Below are positions 46,519 to 55,265 of a stretch of DNA of 64,000 nucleotides, in pieces. The stretch is taken from the NCBI GenBank assembly GCA_947492585.1, contig CANLND010000001.1, positions 62,001-126,000 of the forward strand, read 5' to 3'. Under the pieces are notes generated by a model. It was given only the letters and a program-made list of their open reading frames with translations, was not told the DNA's origin and did no database searches. How positions within the stretch are numbered: position 1 is the stretch's first letter; every line of letters begins with the position of its first letter. The position numbers were made by a program, and so were the translations under genes. The stretch comes from an uncultured Paracoccaceae bacterium. Lineage in GTDB: Bacteria; Pseudomonadota; Alphaproteobacteria; Rhodobacterales; Rhodobacteraceae.

Positions 46519-46826
46519 CGAGTTCGCCATGAGTGATCTATGGCCCCGCTCAGGTGGGGCCTTTTTTGTGCATGGAACGTTTACAGCCACCCATCTGGCA
46601 TCTGGCTGTGTCACGACGCCAGCGGATCATGGCGCAACATACGGGGCACAGGTGGCAGGATGTGATTTCTCAATCTTCCTTTAGGTCTGTGCAGATTTTT
46701 CTTTTCTCTACGGCAGGCGGGGCGGAGCCAAAGACATATTGTGTCGGACAGGCGGGCAAGGCTTTCCTTTTGTTCTGCACTCGCATAGGCTTTGCTGCAG
46801 CGCATCAAAGTACTGTGAGGATCCAC
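46519..46826. other. intergenic between solute-binding protein gene and phaR
   Basis: 308 bp. It begins with a terminator at 46542 and should contain the phaR promoter. A near-palindromic CTTTGCTGCAGCGCATCAAAG (first 20 bases 46790-46809) has a CTGC half-site but not the spaced CTGC-N3-GCAG. No gene. Confidence 0.4.
46542..46567 (+). terminator. terminator after substrate-binding protein gene
   Basis: GGCCCC (46542-46547) pairs with GGGGCC (46556-46561), loop GCTCAGGT, then TTTTTT. Confidence 0.85.
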
Positions 46827-47384
46827 ATGGCGGAACAAGTCAGCCCCCTGCTTATCAAACGCTATGCGAGCCGTCGGCTCTACAACACCGAGACCAGCGA
46901 TTACGTGACGCTGGAAGATATCGCTGGGTTCATTCGCGAAGGACGTGAAGTTCAGATTATTGATCTGAAATCTGGCGACGATCTGACACGGCAATATCTG
47001 TTGCAAATTATTGCCGAACACGAAAGCCGTGGCGAAAATGTGCTGCCGATCAATGTGCTGAGCGACCTGGTGCGCAGTTATATGGAGCCGGGCGGAGGTG
47101 TGATGCCGCAGTTCTTGCAAGCGTCTTTTGACATGTTGCGCGACAGTCAGTCCAAAATGATGGAAAATATGACGTCGATGAACCCGATGGCGCAGATCCC
47201 TGGGTTTGAAGCGATGAAGAGCCAGCAGGAAGCGTTTTTGAAGGCGATGACAGGTGGTTTTGGGAACGCTTGGCCAACAGCTGGCGAGGGCGGCGACGGC
47301 GAAAACAGCACAGACGGCGAAGATCTCGCGGCGATCAAGCGTCAACTCGCTGATTTGCAAGAGAAGCTTTCGAAACTGAAGTAG
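46827..47384 (+). CDS. phaR: polyhydroxyalkanoate synthesis repressor
   Basis: 185 aa. The N-terminal DNA-binding PHB_acc_N region reads LLIKRYASRRLYNTETSDYVTLEDIAGFIREGREVQIIDLKSGDDLTRQYLLQII. The C-terminal PHB_acc region (LSDLVRSYMEPGGGVMPQFLQASFDML) is thought to bind the polymer or effector. It is followed by an acidic linker and a coiled-coil tail (DLAAIKRQLADLQEKLSKLK). PhaR represses phaP and itself until it is titrated by granules. ATG 46827 has a GAGG upstream. Confidence 0.93.
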   Translation: MAEQVSPLLIKRYASRRLYNTETSDYVTLEDIAGFIREGREVQIIDLKSGDDLTRQYLLQIIAEHESRGENVLPINVLSDLVRSYMEPGGGVMPQFLQASFDMLRDSQSKMMENMTSMNPMAQIPGFEAMKSQQEAFLKAMTGGFGNAWPTAGEGGDGENSTDGEDLAAIKRQLADLQEKLSKLK

Positions 47385-47473
47385 TTGCCAGTGCTGAAAG
47401 TCTCCCCAGATCGTAGGGCTGTTGGGCCTGAAACATAGGAACTGGCAAAGCTCGGGGTTTTGTCGGTTGGGTT

Positions 47474-47495
47474 GCAGCCCGCGTAAGCGGGCTGC
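47474..47495. terminator. stable hairpin after phaR
   Basis: Perfect 9-bp stem GCAGCCCGC (47474-47482) / GCGGGCTGC (47487-47495) with a GTAA tetraloop (GNRA type). No U-run, about 90 bp after phaR. Confidence 0.55.
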
Positions 47496-47594
47496 CACGC
47501 CCAAGGCTTTGCGGCACATCGTGATGTGATGTAGAAGGCGCGGGAGCTCCCGCCCGAAGCTTGGCATCTTTGATGCCATCTTCCGTTGGGCCGG

Positions 47595-47616
47595 GCGCCG
47601 CGCTATCGCGCGGCGC
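47595..47616 (-). terminator. hairpin after the DegT-family gene
   Basis: Perfect 9-bp stem GCGCCGCGC (47595-47603) / GCGCGGCGC (47608-47616) with loop TATC, twelve bases past the stop of the minus-strand aminotransferase gene. No U-run. Confidence 0.5.
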
Positions 47617-47627
47617 GGGTGGGCCTA

Positions 47628-48833
47628 CTAGAGGTCGGATGTGCCCGAGGCGACGGTTGCGGCGTCGAGTAGGATATCACAGATCACGTCGAGCTCGGCA
47701 CGGGTGAGGCGCACGGGCAAGCGGACATCGCAGGCGCTCATCAGCATTTTGCGTGTCTTCGGAAGCTCGGGGATCTCTTCCAAAAACTGCCAGTTCCAAA
47801 AAGCGCGGGCATTGTTTTCGGAGCGTCCAAAGATCTGAACTTTAACGCCGTTTTGCGCCGTTGTTTCCGCAAAGAGGTTGATTTGCGCCTCGCTCAGACC
47901 CATCAAATTAAACTGGATGGAATCCGGAGCGCGTTGTTCTGGTGCCAGGGGCGCAGGCACACGCAATACGTCGGACGCATGTAGGCGCTCGGCCACGTAG
48001 TTATGGTTGGCGCGCCCATCCTGAACCCGGCGGGTCAGTTCGGGAATTTGCGGGCGGATCACAACTGCCGACAGGTTTGACATGCGCAGATTGTAGAGCG
48101 GCAGTTGATTTTGCCATTTGGCAAACGCCTCAGCCAGTTCGGGATCATTCTGTCCCTCAGGACCGCTGTGCTTCTTCCAGTTGTGCTCGTATGCGCCAGA
48201 CATAATCACCGTGCGTGCCACGAGATCAGCGTCATTCGAGACCAAAATCCCGCCTTCACCGGCGTTGATCATTTTGTAAGATTGGAACGAGAAGCAGCCG
48301 ATTTTACCCAATGTGCCAATGTTCTTGCCATGCCAGGTTGTCCCCAATGAATGCGCCGCGTCTTCGATCACGGGGATGCCGCGGGCGTCGCACAGGGCCA
48401 TGATCGCATCCATGTCCGAGGTGTGGCCGCGCATATGACTGATGATAACGGCCTGCACGTCGCCCAGTTTGGCTTCAAAATCCGCCATATCGATACGGTA
48501 GTTATCCGCGACTTCACATAAAACCGGCACACAATCGGCATGAATCACAGACGAGGGGACAGCGGCAAACGTAAATGCAGGGATCATCACGCGCGCATCA
48601 CGGGGGAGATCCAGCGCCTTGAGCGACAGGAACAGGGCGGCGGAACATGAAGAGACGGCCAGCGCGTATTTGGATCCAAGAAGCGCCGCAAACTCCTGTT
48701 CCAGCAGGGTTACAGGTGCGTTCTCTGGGGCTGTATAGCGAAACAGATCGCCGGATTTTAGCAACTCATCAATAGCCACGCGGGCCTCATCAGGGATCGC
48801 TTCTGCGGCGTGTACGTTGGGGACGTGCGACAT
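47628..48833 (-). CDS. DegT/DnrJ/EryC1/StrS-family aminotransferase
   Basis: 401 aa PLP enzyme of the sugar/deoxysugar aminotransferase family. The cofactor region is SSCSAALFLSLKALDL, the Asp for the pyridine ring is VIEDAAHSLGTTWHG and the Schiff-base Lys FSFQSYKMINAGEGG. Family members aminate nucleotide-linked keto-sugars or 2-deoxy-scyllo-inosose. No sugar cluster lies next to it, so the substrate is not known. An AT-rich inverted repeat sits just upstream. Confidence 0.88.
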   Translation of the reverse strand: MSHVPNVHAAEAIPDEARVAIDELLKSGDLFRYTAPENAPVTLLEQEFAALLGSKYALAVSSCSAALFLSLKALDLPRDARVMIPAFTFAAVPSSVIHADCVPVLCEVADNYRIDMADFEAKLGDVQAVIISHMRGHTSDMDAIMALCDARGIPVIEDAAHSLGTTWHGKNIGTLGKIGCFSFQSYKMINAGEGGILVSNDADLVARTVIMSGAYEHNWKKHSGPEGQNDPELAEAFAKWQNQLPLYNLRMSNLSAVVIRPQIPELTRRVQDGRANHNYVAERLHASDVLRVPAPLAPEQRAPDSIQFNLMGLSEAQINLFAETTAQNGVKVQIFGRSENNARAFWNWQFLEEIPELPKTRKMLMSACDVRLPVRLTRAELDVICDILLDAATVASGTSDL

Positions 48834-48849
48834 ATTTCAAAATCCTGAA

Positions 48850-48871
48850 TTTATACTTTAGTAAATATAAA
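48850..48871. promoter_or_regulatory. AT-rich inverted repeat upstream of DegT-family gene
   Basis: TTTATA (48850-48855) and TATAAA (48866-48871) flank an imperfect inner TTTA/TAAA pair, 17 bp before the start codon. Its position overlaps the likely promoter or leader. Confidence 0.3.
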
Positions 48872-49100
48872 ACAATGACATATCGATGCCAAGAGCACGG
48901 TGTTGAAAACCACTGAAATCGGCAAAATTTCACAGAACTGTTGCGTTCGCACCCGCCTCAAACCGCGGGTTTTGGCGCGCGATGAAATTCTCGTGATTGG
49001 CGAGGGAGGGGGTAGAAAACTGCGCTCCCCCTTGGCACGGCCAATCGTTTATGGATATGGTGCCGTTCGGTGTGTGTGCAAGGCAGGAGGTCGCCAGACC

Positions 49101-49781
49101 TCATGCTGGGTTTGACTTAAAAAACGAGCCGATGTGTTGGGCAAACCTTGCGTTGTCTGTTGGCACATCCAATGTGGCTGCTGCATCCTCAAGCTGTGCC
49201 TCCGGTACGACACCTTTACCACGAAAGCGGATCAACCCGTCGATGAACTCTGCATCAAATTCTGGATGGGCCTGGACGGTCCAGACCGTATCACCATAGC
49301 CCAAAATTGCATTTGCGCAGAAATCATTGCTGGCAAGGACGCGCGCAGTTTCTGGGCGGGCAACAACTTGATCTTGGTGCCATGCGTTTAACGCGATGGT
49401 CTCAGACCCCATTTGATATTGGCAGCGCCCAACGCTCCAGCCGCCGTCAAATTTCTCAACGCGTCCTCCGAGTGCCTGCGCAATGATCTGGTGGCCAAAG
49501 CAGATGCCAACCAGCGCGCGTTTGGTGGCGTAGATGTCACGGATCAACTCTTCTAGTGGGGGAATCCACGCGTGATGTTCATAGGCTCCGTGTTTGGAGC
49601 CGGTGATCAGCCAGCCCTCTGCGTCATGTGGCCCCTTTGGGAACTGGTTTTCAACTACGGAAAAGGTTTCAAATTCAAATCCCTGACCCTCCAGAAGTTT
49701 GTGGAACAGCTGGTCGTAGTTCCCGTGGGTTTTGAGCAGGGCCTCGGGCGCATGCCCAGTTTGCAAGATGCCGATTTTCAT
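49101..49781 (-). CDS. class I glutamine amidotransferase-like protein
   Basis: 226 aa. The nucleophile elbow is LVGICFGHQIIAQALGG (Cys), with His/Glu in VQAHPEFDAEFI, a complete class I amidotransferase triad. It is a stand-alone domain similar to GMP-synthase-like hydrolases. It lies downstream of a PuuA-like glutamine synthetase, so it may hydrolyse gamma-glutamyl intermediates as PuuD does; that is context, not shown. Gap to the synthetase gene is 55 bp. Confidence 0.85.
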   Translation of the reverse strand: MKIGILQTGHAPEALLKTHGNYDQLFHKLLEGQGFEFETFSVVENQFPKGPHDAEGWLITGSKHGAYEHHAWIPPLEELIRDIYATKRALVGICFGHQIIAQALGGRVEKFDGGWSVGRCQYQMGSETIALNAWHQDQVVARPETARVLASNDFCANAILGYGDTVWTVQAHPEFDAEFIDGLIRFRGKGVVPEAQLEDAAATLDVPTDNARFAQHIGSFFKSNPA

Positions 49782-49836
49782 AAGTCACCGATTTGATCAA
49801 ATTCAAGCGTGCGCCGGCCTGGGACGGCGTGGTGCC

Positions 49837-51156
49837 TCATACGACCTCATACCACGCGCGCCAATGGCTATCGGGGGGCAATGCAGCAAAGGTTTTGATT
49901 TCTTGTTGTTTCATTAGGGTAAGATTTTGAATGGCCATTTCGGGGAGAACCCGCGCAACGGTTGGATCGGCCGCAAATAGGGCGACAGCGTCGGGCCAGG
50001 TTTTGGCCAGCTGCGCCAAACCTTTTGTTTCATAGGAATTGCCTTGGGTTGGGGCGGGGGCTTGTAGTGCATCATCGATACCGACCAAGGCTGCGCCTAG
50101 AATACAGGCCAGCAACAAATAGGGGTTTGTGTCTCCTCCGGCGACCCGATGTTCAATCCGCCGCGCGGTTGGGCTTCCGCCGGGAATGCGGATGGCGGCA
50201 GTGCGGTTTTCATACCCCCAGGCCGCACCGGTTGGGGCGTGGGCATCGGGAACAAGCCGTTCAAAGGAATTGCCATGGGGCGCAAAGATGAGCGTGCTGC
50301 CGGGCATCGCATTCACGCAACCTGCGACGGCGTGCATCAACGCTGCGGTGCCCAATTCCCCACCATCGTCAAAGATATTGCGGCCATTCTTGTCGAGAAC
50401 AGAGAAATGCACATGCATACCGTTGCCAGCTTCTGCGGCGTAGGGTTTGGCCATAAAGCTGGCGGAAAACCCGTGTTGACGCGCGACGCCACGCACCAAG
50501 TGTTTGAACAGTAAGGCATCATCAGCAGCACGTAGGGCGGGTTGGTGGTTCAGGTTGATTTCAAACTGTCCCAGCCCTGCTTCGGAAATGGCCGATTGCG
50601 CCGGAATGTCCATCGCCTTTGCACCAGCATAGAGCGCGGTGAAAAACGCATCAAATGCGTCAAGCTCTCCGACCGATAACACCGCCTGTTGATCCAGTCG
50701 CTGGCCGGTGATCGGATTCAGCGGCGGCTGGGGCATCGGGCCTTGATCGTCGAGCAGGCAAAACTCCATTTCCGTTGCCGTCATGACCTGCCACCCCCGT
50801 TCCGCATATTTGTCGAGCACCGTAATGAGTGCATGCCGGGGGTCACCAGGGAAGGGCGATCCATCTTCGTAATACATCATCATTGGGATTAACGCGGACG
50901 GCGTGTCCAGCCAGGGCATCGGCACCGGGCCGCGATTGGTGGGGTACAAGACCCCGTCAGCGTCCCCTGTTTCAAAAACCAGTGGACTGCCCTCTACGTC
51001 GCGGCCAAACAGATCGACGTTCATCGTTGACAGTGGCATACGCGCCGAACCGGTCTCCAATTTATCAGCCAGACCCGTCGGCATGCGTTTGCCACGCAAA
51101 ATACCATTCATGTCAGCTGCGGCGATACGTACGGAAGACAGGCTGGATAGATCCAT
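49837..51156 (-). CDS. glutamine synthetase family protein (PuuA-like)
   Basis: 439 aa ATP-dependent ligase. The N-domain RIAAADMNGILRGKRMP and catalytic motifs ATEMEFCLLDD, ISEAGLGQFEINLNHQPALRAADD, NGMHVHFS and PHGNSFERL, ENRTAAIRIPGG are visible. The short beta-grasp N-domain and this sequence match gamma-glutamylating enzymes (PuuA, GlnA3/4-type) rather than GlnA. ATG 51156 has AAGGAA. Next to an amine/amino-acid ABC transporter, it probably gamma-glutamylates the imported substrate. Confidence 0.85.
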   Translation of the reverse strand: MDLSSLSSVRIAAADMNGILRGKRMPTGLADKLETGSARMPLSTMNVDLFGRDVEGSPLVFETGDADGVLYPTNRGPVPMPWLDTPSALIPMMMYYEDGSPFPGDPRHALITVLDKYAERGWQVMTATEMEFCLLDDQGPMPQPPLNPITGQRLDQQAVLSVGELDAFDAFFTALYAGAKAMDIPAQSAISEAGLGQFEINLNHQPALRAADDALLFKHLVRGVARQHGFSASFMAKPYAAEAGNGMHVHFSVLDKNGRNIFDDGGELGTAALMHAVAGCVNAMPGSTLIFAPHGNSFERLVPDAHAPTGAAWGYENRTAAIRIPGGSPTARRIEHRVAGGDTNPYLLLACILGAALVGIDDALQAPAPTQGNSYETKGLAQLAKTWPDAVALFAADPTVARVLPEMAIQNLTLMKQQEIKTFAALPPDSHWRAWYEVV

Positions 51157-51340
51157 CGGCAATTCCTTGTGCATGTCCAACAACTGTACCGAAGCCGAAA
51201 CAAACCACAAAAGAAAATTTGATCAAAAAGTATCAGAGTGAACTGCACCCCTATAGGCCACTCTTGTGCCCCTTCGGTGCGAGTGTTTGATCAGGAAGCG
51301 TCATGGAGCAGGACATTCCCACGACAAAACGGAGGGGTGT

Positions 51341-52147
51341 TCAGCGCATCAGGTTCATTCTAAGGCGTATTTTCTGCCGCCTGGGCTGTGGTAGATGCCG
51401 GTTCAACCGGGTGTTGACCCAACCAAAAAGCGCGATGATCACCAGTGTCAACAGGATGAAATAGAACGCCAAAATTGGATAGGGAATAAATGGGTTGAAC
51501 GTCTTATCTGCGAAATAATTCGCGTAATACAAGGCGTCTCCCTGTTGGCGTCGTACGGGGAAACCCGAAAGAAACACCAATGTGGTGGCGTGAAACAAAA
51601 AGATCGCTTCGTTGGTATATGCGGGCCAGGCCAGACGCATAGAGGTGGGCCACAGGATCCGGCGGAATTTGTCCCAACCCGTCAAGCCATAGGCATCGGC
51701 GGCTTCTACATCGCCTTTGGGCACAGATCTGAGCGCGCCATAAAAGATCTCGGCAGAGTAGGCGGAGGTGTTCAGGAACAAAACCACAAGCGCCCCCAGC
51801 CACGCCGAGGAAAACGGCGCAAAGATGGGTGAGACAGATTTGAGGTTCAAAAACAGGAAGTATGCAAAGAAGAACTGGATGAACAGCGGAGAGCCGCGAA
51901 ACACAAACACAAAGGTTTCGGCAGGTTTGCGCAGCAGCGGTTGTGGTGACGCCTTGGCCAAGGCGAGCGCATTGGCAAAGATGAAGCCGGTGATCACAGC
52001 CATAACACCAAAGTAGACATTCCAGAGCATACCTGACCCGATAAGGGTAAACTGCTCACATAGGGTGAAATCGCTGCGTGGCAGCAGGCGTTCGCCATAG
52101 CCGATGGCGCGCAGGCCGTAATCTTGCAGGGTTTGAAAACAGCTCAT
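51341..52147 (-). CDS. polar amino-acid ABC transporter permease (HisM-like)
   Basis: 268 aa with five to six transmembrane helices. The cytoplasmic EAA loop is VPKGDVEAADAYGLTGWDKFRRILWP; FVFVFRGSPLFIQFFFAYF is typical of His/Glu/Arg-type importers. ATGA overlap with the partner permease upstream; the two would form a heterodimer. Substrate is not identifiable beyond polar amino acids or amines. Confidence 0.88.
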   Translation of the reverse strand: MSCFQTLQDYGLRAIGYGERLLPRSDFTLCEQFTLIGSGMLWNVYFGVMAVITGFIFANALALAKASPQPLLRKPAETFVFVFRGSPLFIQFFFAYFLFLNLKSVSPIFAPFSSAWLGALVVLFLNTSAYSAEIFYGALRSVPKGDVEAADAYGLTGWDKFRRILWPTSMRLAWPAYTNEAIFLFHATTLVFLSGFPVRRQQGDALYYANYFADKTFNPFIPYPILAFYFILLTLVIIALFGWVNTRLNRHLPQPRRQKIRLRMNLMR

Positions 52148-53025
52148 GCGGCTTTCCTTTGTGCTTCACCCGCGACGGTAGCTTGTCCGCGTGACAGGCG
52201 GGAACTGATGCGCCCGAGTACGATTTCGGATACTTTGGTAAACCCAAGATAAAAAACCAGCAGCGCCAGAAAATACCACATGCGCCAATCGCCATGCGGG
52301 TAGTCCGTAAAGCGCGCGGATTTGAGCCCCCCCAGATCCCGCGCCCAATAGACAATGTCTTCGACCCCCAACAGGAACAGCAGGGGCGTTGATTTGATGA
52401 GGACCATCCAGAGGTTCGACAGACCAGGCAGCGCATAGACCCACATTTGCGGCACCAAAATGCGCCAGAAGGTCTGTGAACGCGTCATGCCATAGGCCTC
52501 GGCGGTTTCCATCTGCGCACGGGGGACCGATTGCATCGCCCCAAAGATGACATTGGCGGCAAAGGCGCCAAAAACGATGGCAAATGTCAGTACCGCGAGG
52601 CTAAACCCGTAGGCCTCGTGCACCCATTGAGGCGCATTCCCCAGCGGCATTTTTGCAATCTGGCAGACAACGAAATCATTGCCCTGACGCACAGGTTCAT
52701 CCCAGTCCGGGCATTTGATCTTGTGTCGCAGGTATTCGATGCCTTGGTCTAGGGCGATGACAAAAAACAGAAAAAACGCAATGTCGGGCACGCCACGCAC
52801 AATGGCGATATAGGTTTTGCCAAACCACCTAAGTGGCGCAAAACGCGACCGCGCCGCCATGGCACCACTAAATCCAAAACTCAGCGCAACAGGGGCGGTG
52901 ATCGCCAGCAACAGCAGAACAGTGAACACTGCGCTGTACAGCGACATATGTTTTCCTGTGGTCAAATAGCACGACAGCCAAGAGAAACCGGACAGGGATT
53001 GAGGATCGGTGCAGTATGAAAACAT
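52144..53025 (-). CDS. polar amino-acid ABC transporter permease (HisQ-like)
   Basis: 293 aa with about five transmembrane helices. Helix-flanking IVRGVPDIAFFLFFVIALDQG and the EAA loop MQSVPRAQMETAEAYGMTRSQTFWRILVPQ identify the family. A periplasmic segment with Cys (KIKCPDWDEPVRQGNDFVVCQIAK) lies between helices, an insertion I recall from related roseobacter permeases. A start at 53025 gives MFSYCTDP, matching my memory of homologues; no strong ribosome-binding site is present. Confidence 0.85.
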   Translation of the reverse strand: MFSYCTDPQSLSGFSWLSCYLTTGKHMSLYSAVFTVLLLLAITAPVALSFGFSGAMAARSRFAPLRWFGKTYIAIVRGVPDIAFFLFFVIALDQGIEYLRHKIKCPDWDEPVRQGNDFVVCQIAKMPLGNAPQWVHEAYGFSLAVLTFAIVFGAFAANVIFGAMQSVPRAQMETAEAYGMTRSQTFWRILVPQMWVYALPGLSNLWMVLIKSTPLLFLLGVEDIVYWARDLGGLKSARFTDYPHGDWRMWYFLALLVFYLGFTKVSEIVLGRISSRLSRGQATVAGEAQRKAA

Positions 53026-53046
53026 GGGGCCTGCGTCAATAGAAGA

Positions 53047-53082
53047 CGCGACAGGCGGGCCCGCGGGACCGCACCTGTCGCG
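53047..53082 (-). terminator. intercistronic hairpin after the binding-protein gene
   Basis: 9-bp perfect arms CGCGACAGG (53047-53055) and CCTGTCGCG (53074-53082) enclosing a GC-rich inner palindrome, between the binding-protein gene and the permease genes. It probably stabilises the abundant binding-protein transcript. Confidence 0.6.
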
Positions 53083-53097
53083 CCGATGTCATTTAGA

Positions 53098-53826
53098 TCA
53101 GAAGGTCAGCTGGTCTTCGCCAAACCATTTCTTCAGCATGGTGTTCAGGCTGCCGTCGGCTTTCATCGCGTCGAGAGCTGCGTCAAACTTGGCCTTCAGT
53201 TCACCATCGGATTCACGCACGCCCATGCCAACGCCGCCGCCCAATGGCACGGGTTCGCCAACCCAGACGATGTCTGCGTTTTCTTCAACGATCGGCGCCA
53301 GGAATGAGCCCTGGAAGAATACGCTGTCAGCTTCGCCGCTGCGCAGGGCCGCAATCAGCTCGTCACCGGTGGCATACTCCAGCAGAGTCGCGCCGCTTTC
53401 AGCAACATAGCCAGCCTGGATGGTCGAGGTTTGCGAGGCGACAACACCCGTGGTGTCAGCATCAGCAGACAGGCCAATATAGCGCGAGGCTTCTGGTGGG
53501 ATGTAGGCTTGGGTAAAGTCGATGACTTCGTCACGCTCGTCGGTGATCGACATGCCTGCGATGATGGTGTCGTAGTTGCCGGACACCAGGTTGGGGATGA
53601 TCGAATCCCACTCGTTGGTTACCCATTCGCATTTCAGGTGCGCGCGTTCGCACATTTCGTCGCCCAGTTCGCGCTCAAAACCGTCCACTTCACCAGCATC
53701 GTTAATGAAGTTGTAGGGAGGGTAGGCGCCTTCGGTGCCCATGCGTACGGTTGCGGCATGGCCGCCTGCCAGCGCAAAGCCTGCCGACAATGTAAGAGCA
53801 GCTGTGCCCAGAAGAATGGATTTCAT
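53098..53826 (-). CDS. polar amino-acid ABC transporter substrate-binding protein
   Basis: 242 aa. Signal peptide MKSILLGTAALTLSAGFALAGG then GTEGAYPPYNFINDAGEVDGFERELGDEM, the classical SBP family 3 pattern, and DTIIAGMSITDERDEVIDFT. The ligand's alpha-amino/carboxylate would be bound by the usual Asp and Arg. It belongs with the ATPase upstream and two permeases downstream in the same operon. Confidence 0.92.
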   Translation of the reverse strand: MKSILLGTAALTLSAGFALAGGHAATVRMGTEGAYPPYNFINDAGEVDGFERELGDEMCERAHLKCEWVTNEWDSIIPNLVSGNYDTIIAGMSITDERDEVIDFTQAYIPPEASRYIGLSADADTTGVVASQTSTIQAGYVAESGATLLEYATGDELIAALRSGEADSVFFQGSFLAPIVEENADIVWVGEPVPLGGGVGMGVRESDGELKAKFDAALDAMKADGSLNTMLKKWFGEDQLTF

Positions 53827-53865
53827 TGTAATACTCCCGTTCTGTTTGTTTCTGTTATTTTAGGT

Positions 53866-54657
53866 TTAACCGTGCCGTGTTGACTTCAAAAAGCCCTTCA
53901 GACGTGCGGATTGGGTATTGGCAAAAACCTGATCGGGTGAGCCTTGCTCTTCGATCAGGCCTTTGTGCAGGAAAACGACTTGGGTCGAGACATCCGCGGC
54001 CATGTTCATATCGTGTGTCACAATGATCATCGTGCGCCCTTCGGCGGCCAGATCCTTGATCACCTGAACCACTTCCTGTTCCAGTTCTGGATCCAAGGCA
54101 GACGTGGGTTCATCAAACAGCAAGGCCTCAGGCTCCATGCACAAGGCACGGGCGATCGCGGCGCGCTGTTGTTGACCACCTGACAACTGCGCCGGGTAGA
54201 CATCACATTTTTCGCCAATGCCGACCTTGGCCAGATAGTGACGCGCCTTTTCTTCGACTTCAGCCTTGTCACGGCCCAGAACGGTCACGGGCGCTTCCAT
54301 CACATTTTGCAAGATGGTCATGTGAGACCACAGATTGAACTGTTGAAACACCATGCTGAGTGTGGTGCGAATGCGGAGCACCTGTTGTGCGTTGCCGGGG
54401 CAACGATTGCGCCCCTTGCCTGACCAAACGATGGGTTCGCCTTTGAACAGGATGTCGCCTTGCTGACTGTCTTCCAGCAGATTGCAACACCGCAATAGCG
54501 TCGATTTTCCCGAGCCAGACGACCCAATCAGCGACACCACATCGCCGGTTTTTGCGGTAATATCCACGCCCTTGATGACTTCGAGATCGCCATAAGATTT
54601 ATGCAGGCCGCGGATTTCGAGAACGGGCGTTGGTTCGGTCAAGGTGTATTTGTCCAT
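53866..54657 (-). CDS. polar amino-acid ABC transporter ATP-binding protein
   Basis: 263 aa. Walker A GSSGSGKST (residues 45-53), Q-loop FQQFNLWSHMTILQNV, signature LSGGQQQRAAIARAL, Walker B ALLFDEPTSALDPEL and H-loop THDMN. The insertion VWSGKGRNRCPGNAQQVLRIRT is a short stretch between Walker A and the Q-loop, seen in the HisP-type. First gene of the operon ATPase-SBP-permeases-GS-amidotransferase. Confidence 0.93.
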   Translation of the reverse strand: MDKYTLTEPTPVLEIRGLHKSYGDLEVIKGVDITAKTGDVVSLIGSSGSGKSTLLRCCNLLEDSQQGDILFKGEPIVWSGKGRNRCPGNAQQVLRIRTTLSMVFQQFNLWSHMTILQNVMEAPVTVLGRDKAEVEEKARHYLAKVGIGEKCDVYPAQLSGGQQQRAAIARALCMEPEALLFDEPTSALDPELEQEVVQVIKDLAAEGRTMIIVTHDMNMAADVSTQVVFLHKGLIEEQGSPDQVFANTQSARLKGFLKSTRHG

Positions 54658-54823
54658 GTCAAAGCAAGTTGATCTTTATTGGACCGAAAAATCAACCGAA
54701 TGCAATGTGCAAACCGCGCAGTATCGATACGGAATCGCTCATTTTAGGCAAGAACTGCGCAGAAAAGGCGCATATTGGAATATTTTCGTGCATCTGTTGC
54801 TACGCGCTTCAGCACCAAGAACC

Positions 54824-55264
54824 CTATAAATTGCCTTCGATTTTTTTTCGTGCTTTTGCGCTGTCGATGTCGCTGACGCCCAGCAAGTTCACGGCCAGAC
54901 GCAACAGGGCGTCCTCTTCAGGGTCGCGATCACCGTCTGCCAAGGCAACCTGCCACAAAGATTCAACCACGCCGATGCGGTGTTCGTAATCCACGGCCTC
55001 TTTGATCGCTCGGGTGAAACGGACGGTGTCCGGCGCCTCGGCTTCCATCTCTTCGGCCTGTTCTCGCAGTAGGCTGGCCTCGCCGGTTTCAAGATTGAAC
55101 CGGGTGCGCAGGATGCGGTCAATCCGGTCTTTTTCGATCTCAGCATAATTGTGATCTGACCGGGCAATTCGAACCAACAGCGCGCTGAGTGCGAGACGCG
55201 CGTCGGTGTCTTGCAGCGGCTCAACAGAGGGTGACAACAGGCGATTCAGCAGATCTTTGAGCAT
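54824..55264 (-). CDS. TerB-family protein, tandem gene 2
   Basis: 146 aa helical TerB-like protein. Paired motifs with acidic residues recur: RIARSDHNYAEIEKDRIDRIL and ALADGDRDPEEDALLRLAVNLLG. Start 55264 is one base beyond the stop of the upstream TerB gene. TerB proteins are membrane-associated or cytosolic metal/stress proteins of unresolved role; here no ter genes for tellurite are nearby. Confidence 0.82.
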   Translation of the reverse strand: MLKDLLNRLLSPSVEPLQDTDARLALSALLVRIARSDHNYAEIEKDRIDRILRTRFNLETGEASLLREQAEEMEAEAPDTVRFTRAIKEAVDYEHRIGVVESLWQVALADGDRDPEEDALLRLAVNLLGVSDIDSAKARKKIEGNL

Positions 55265-55265
55265 A

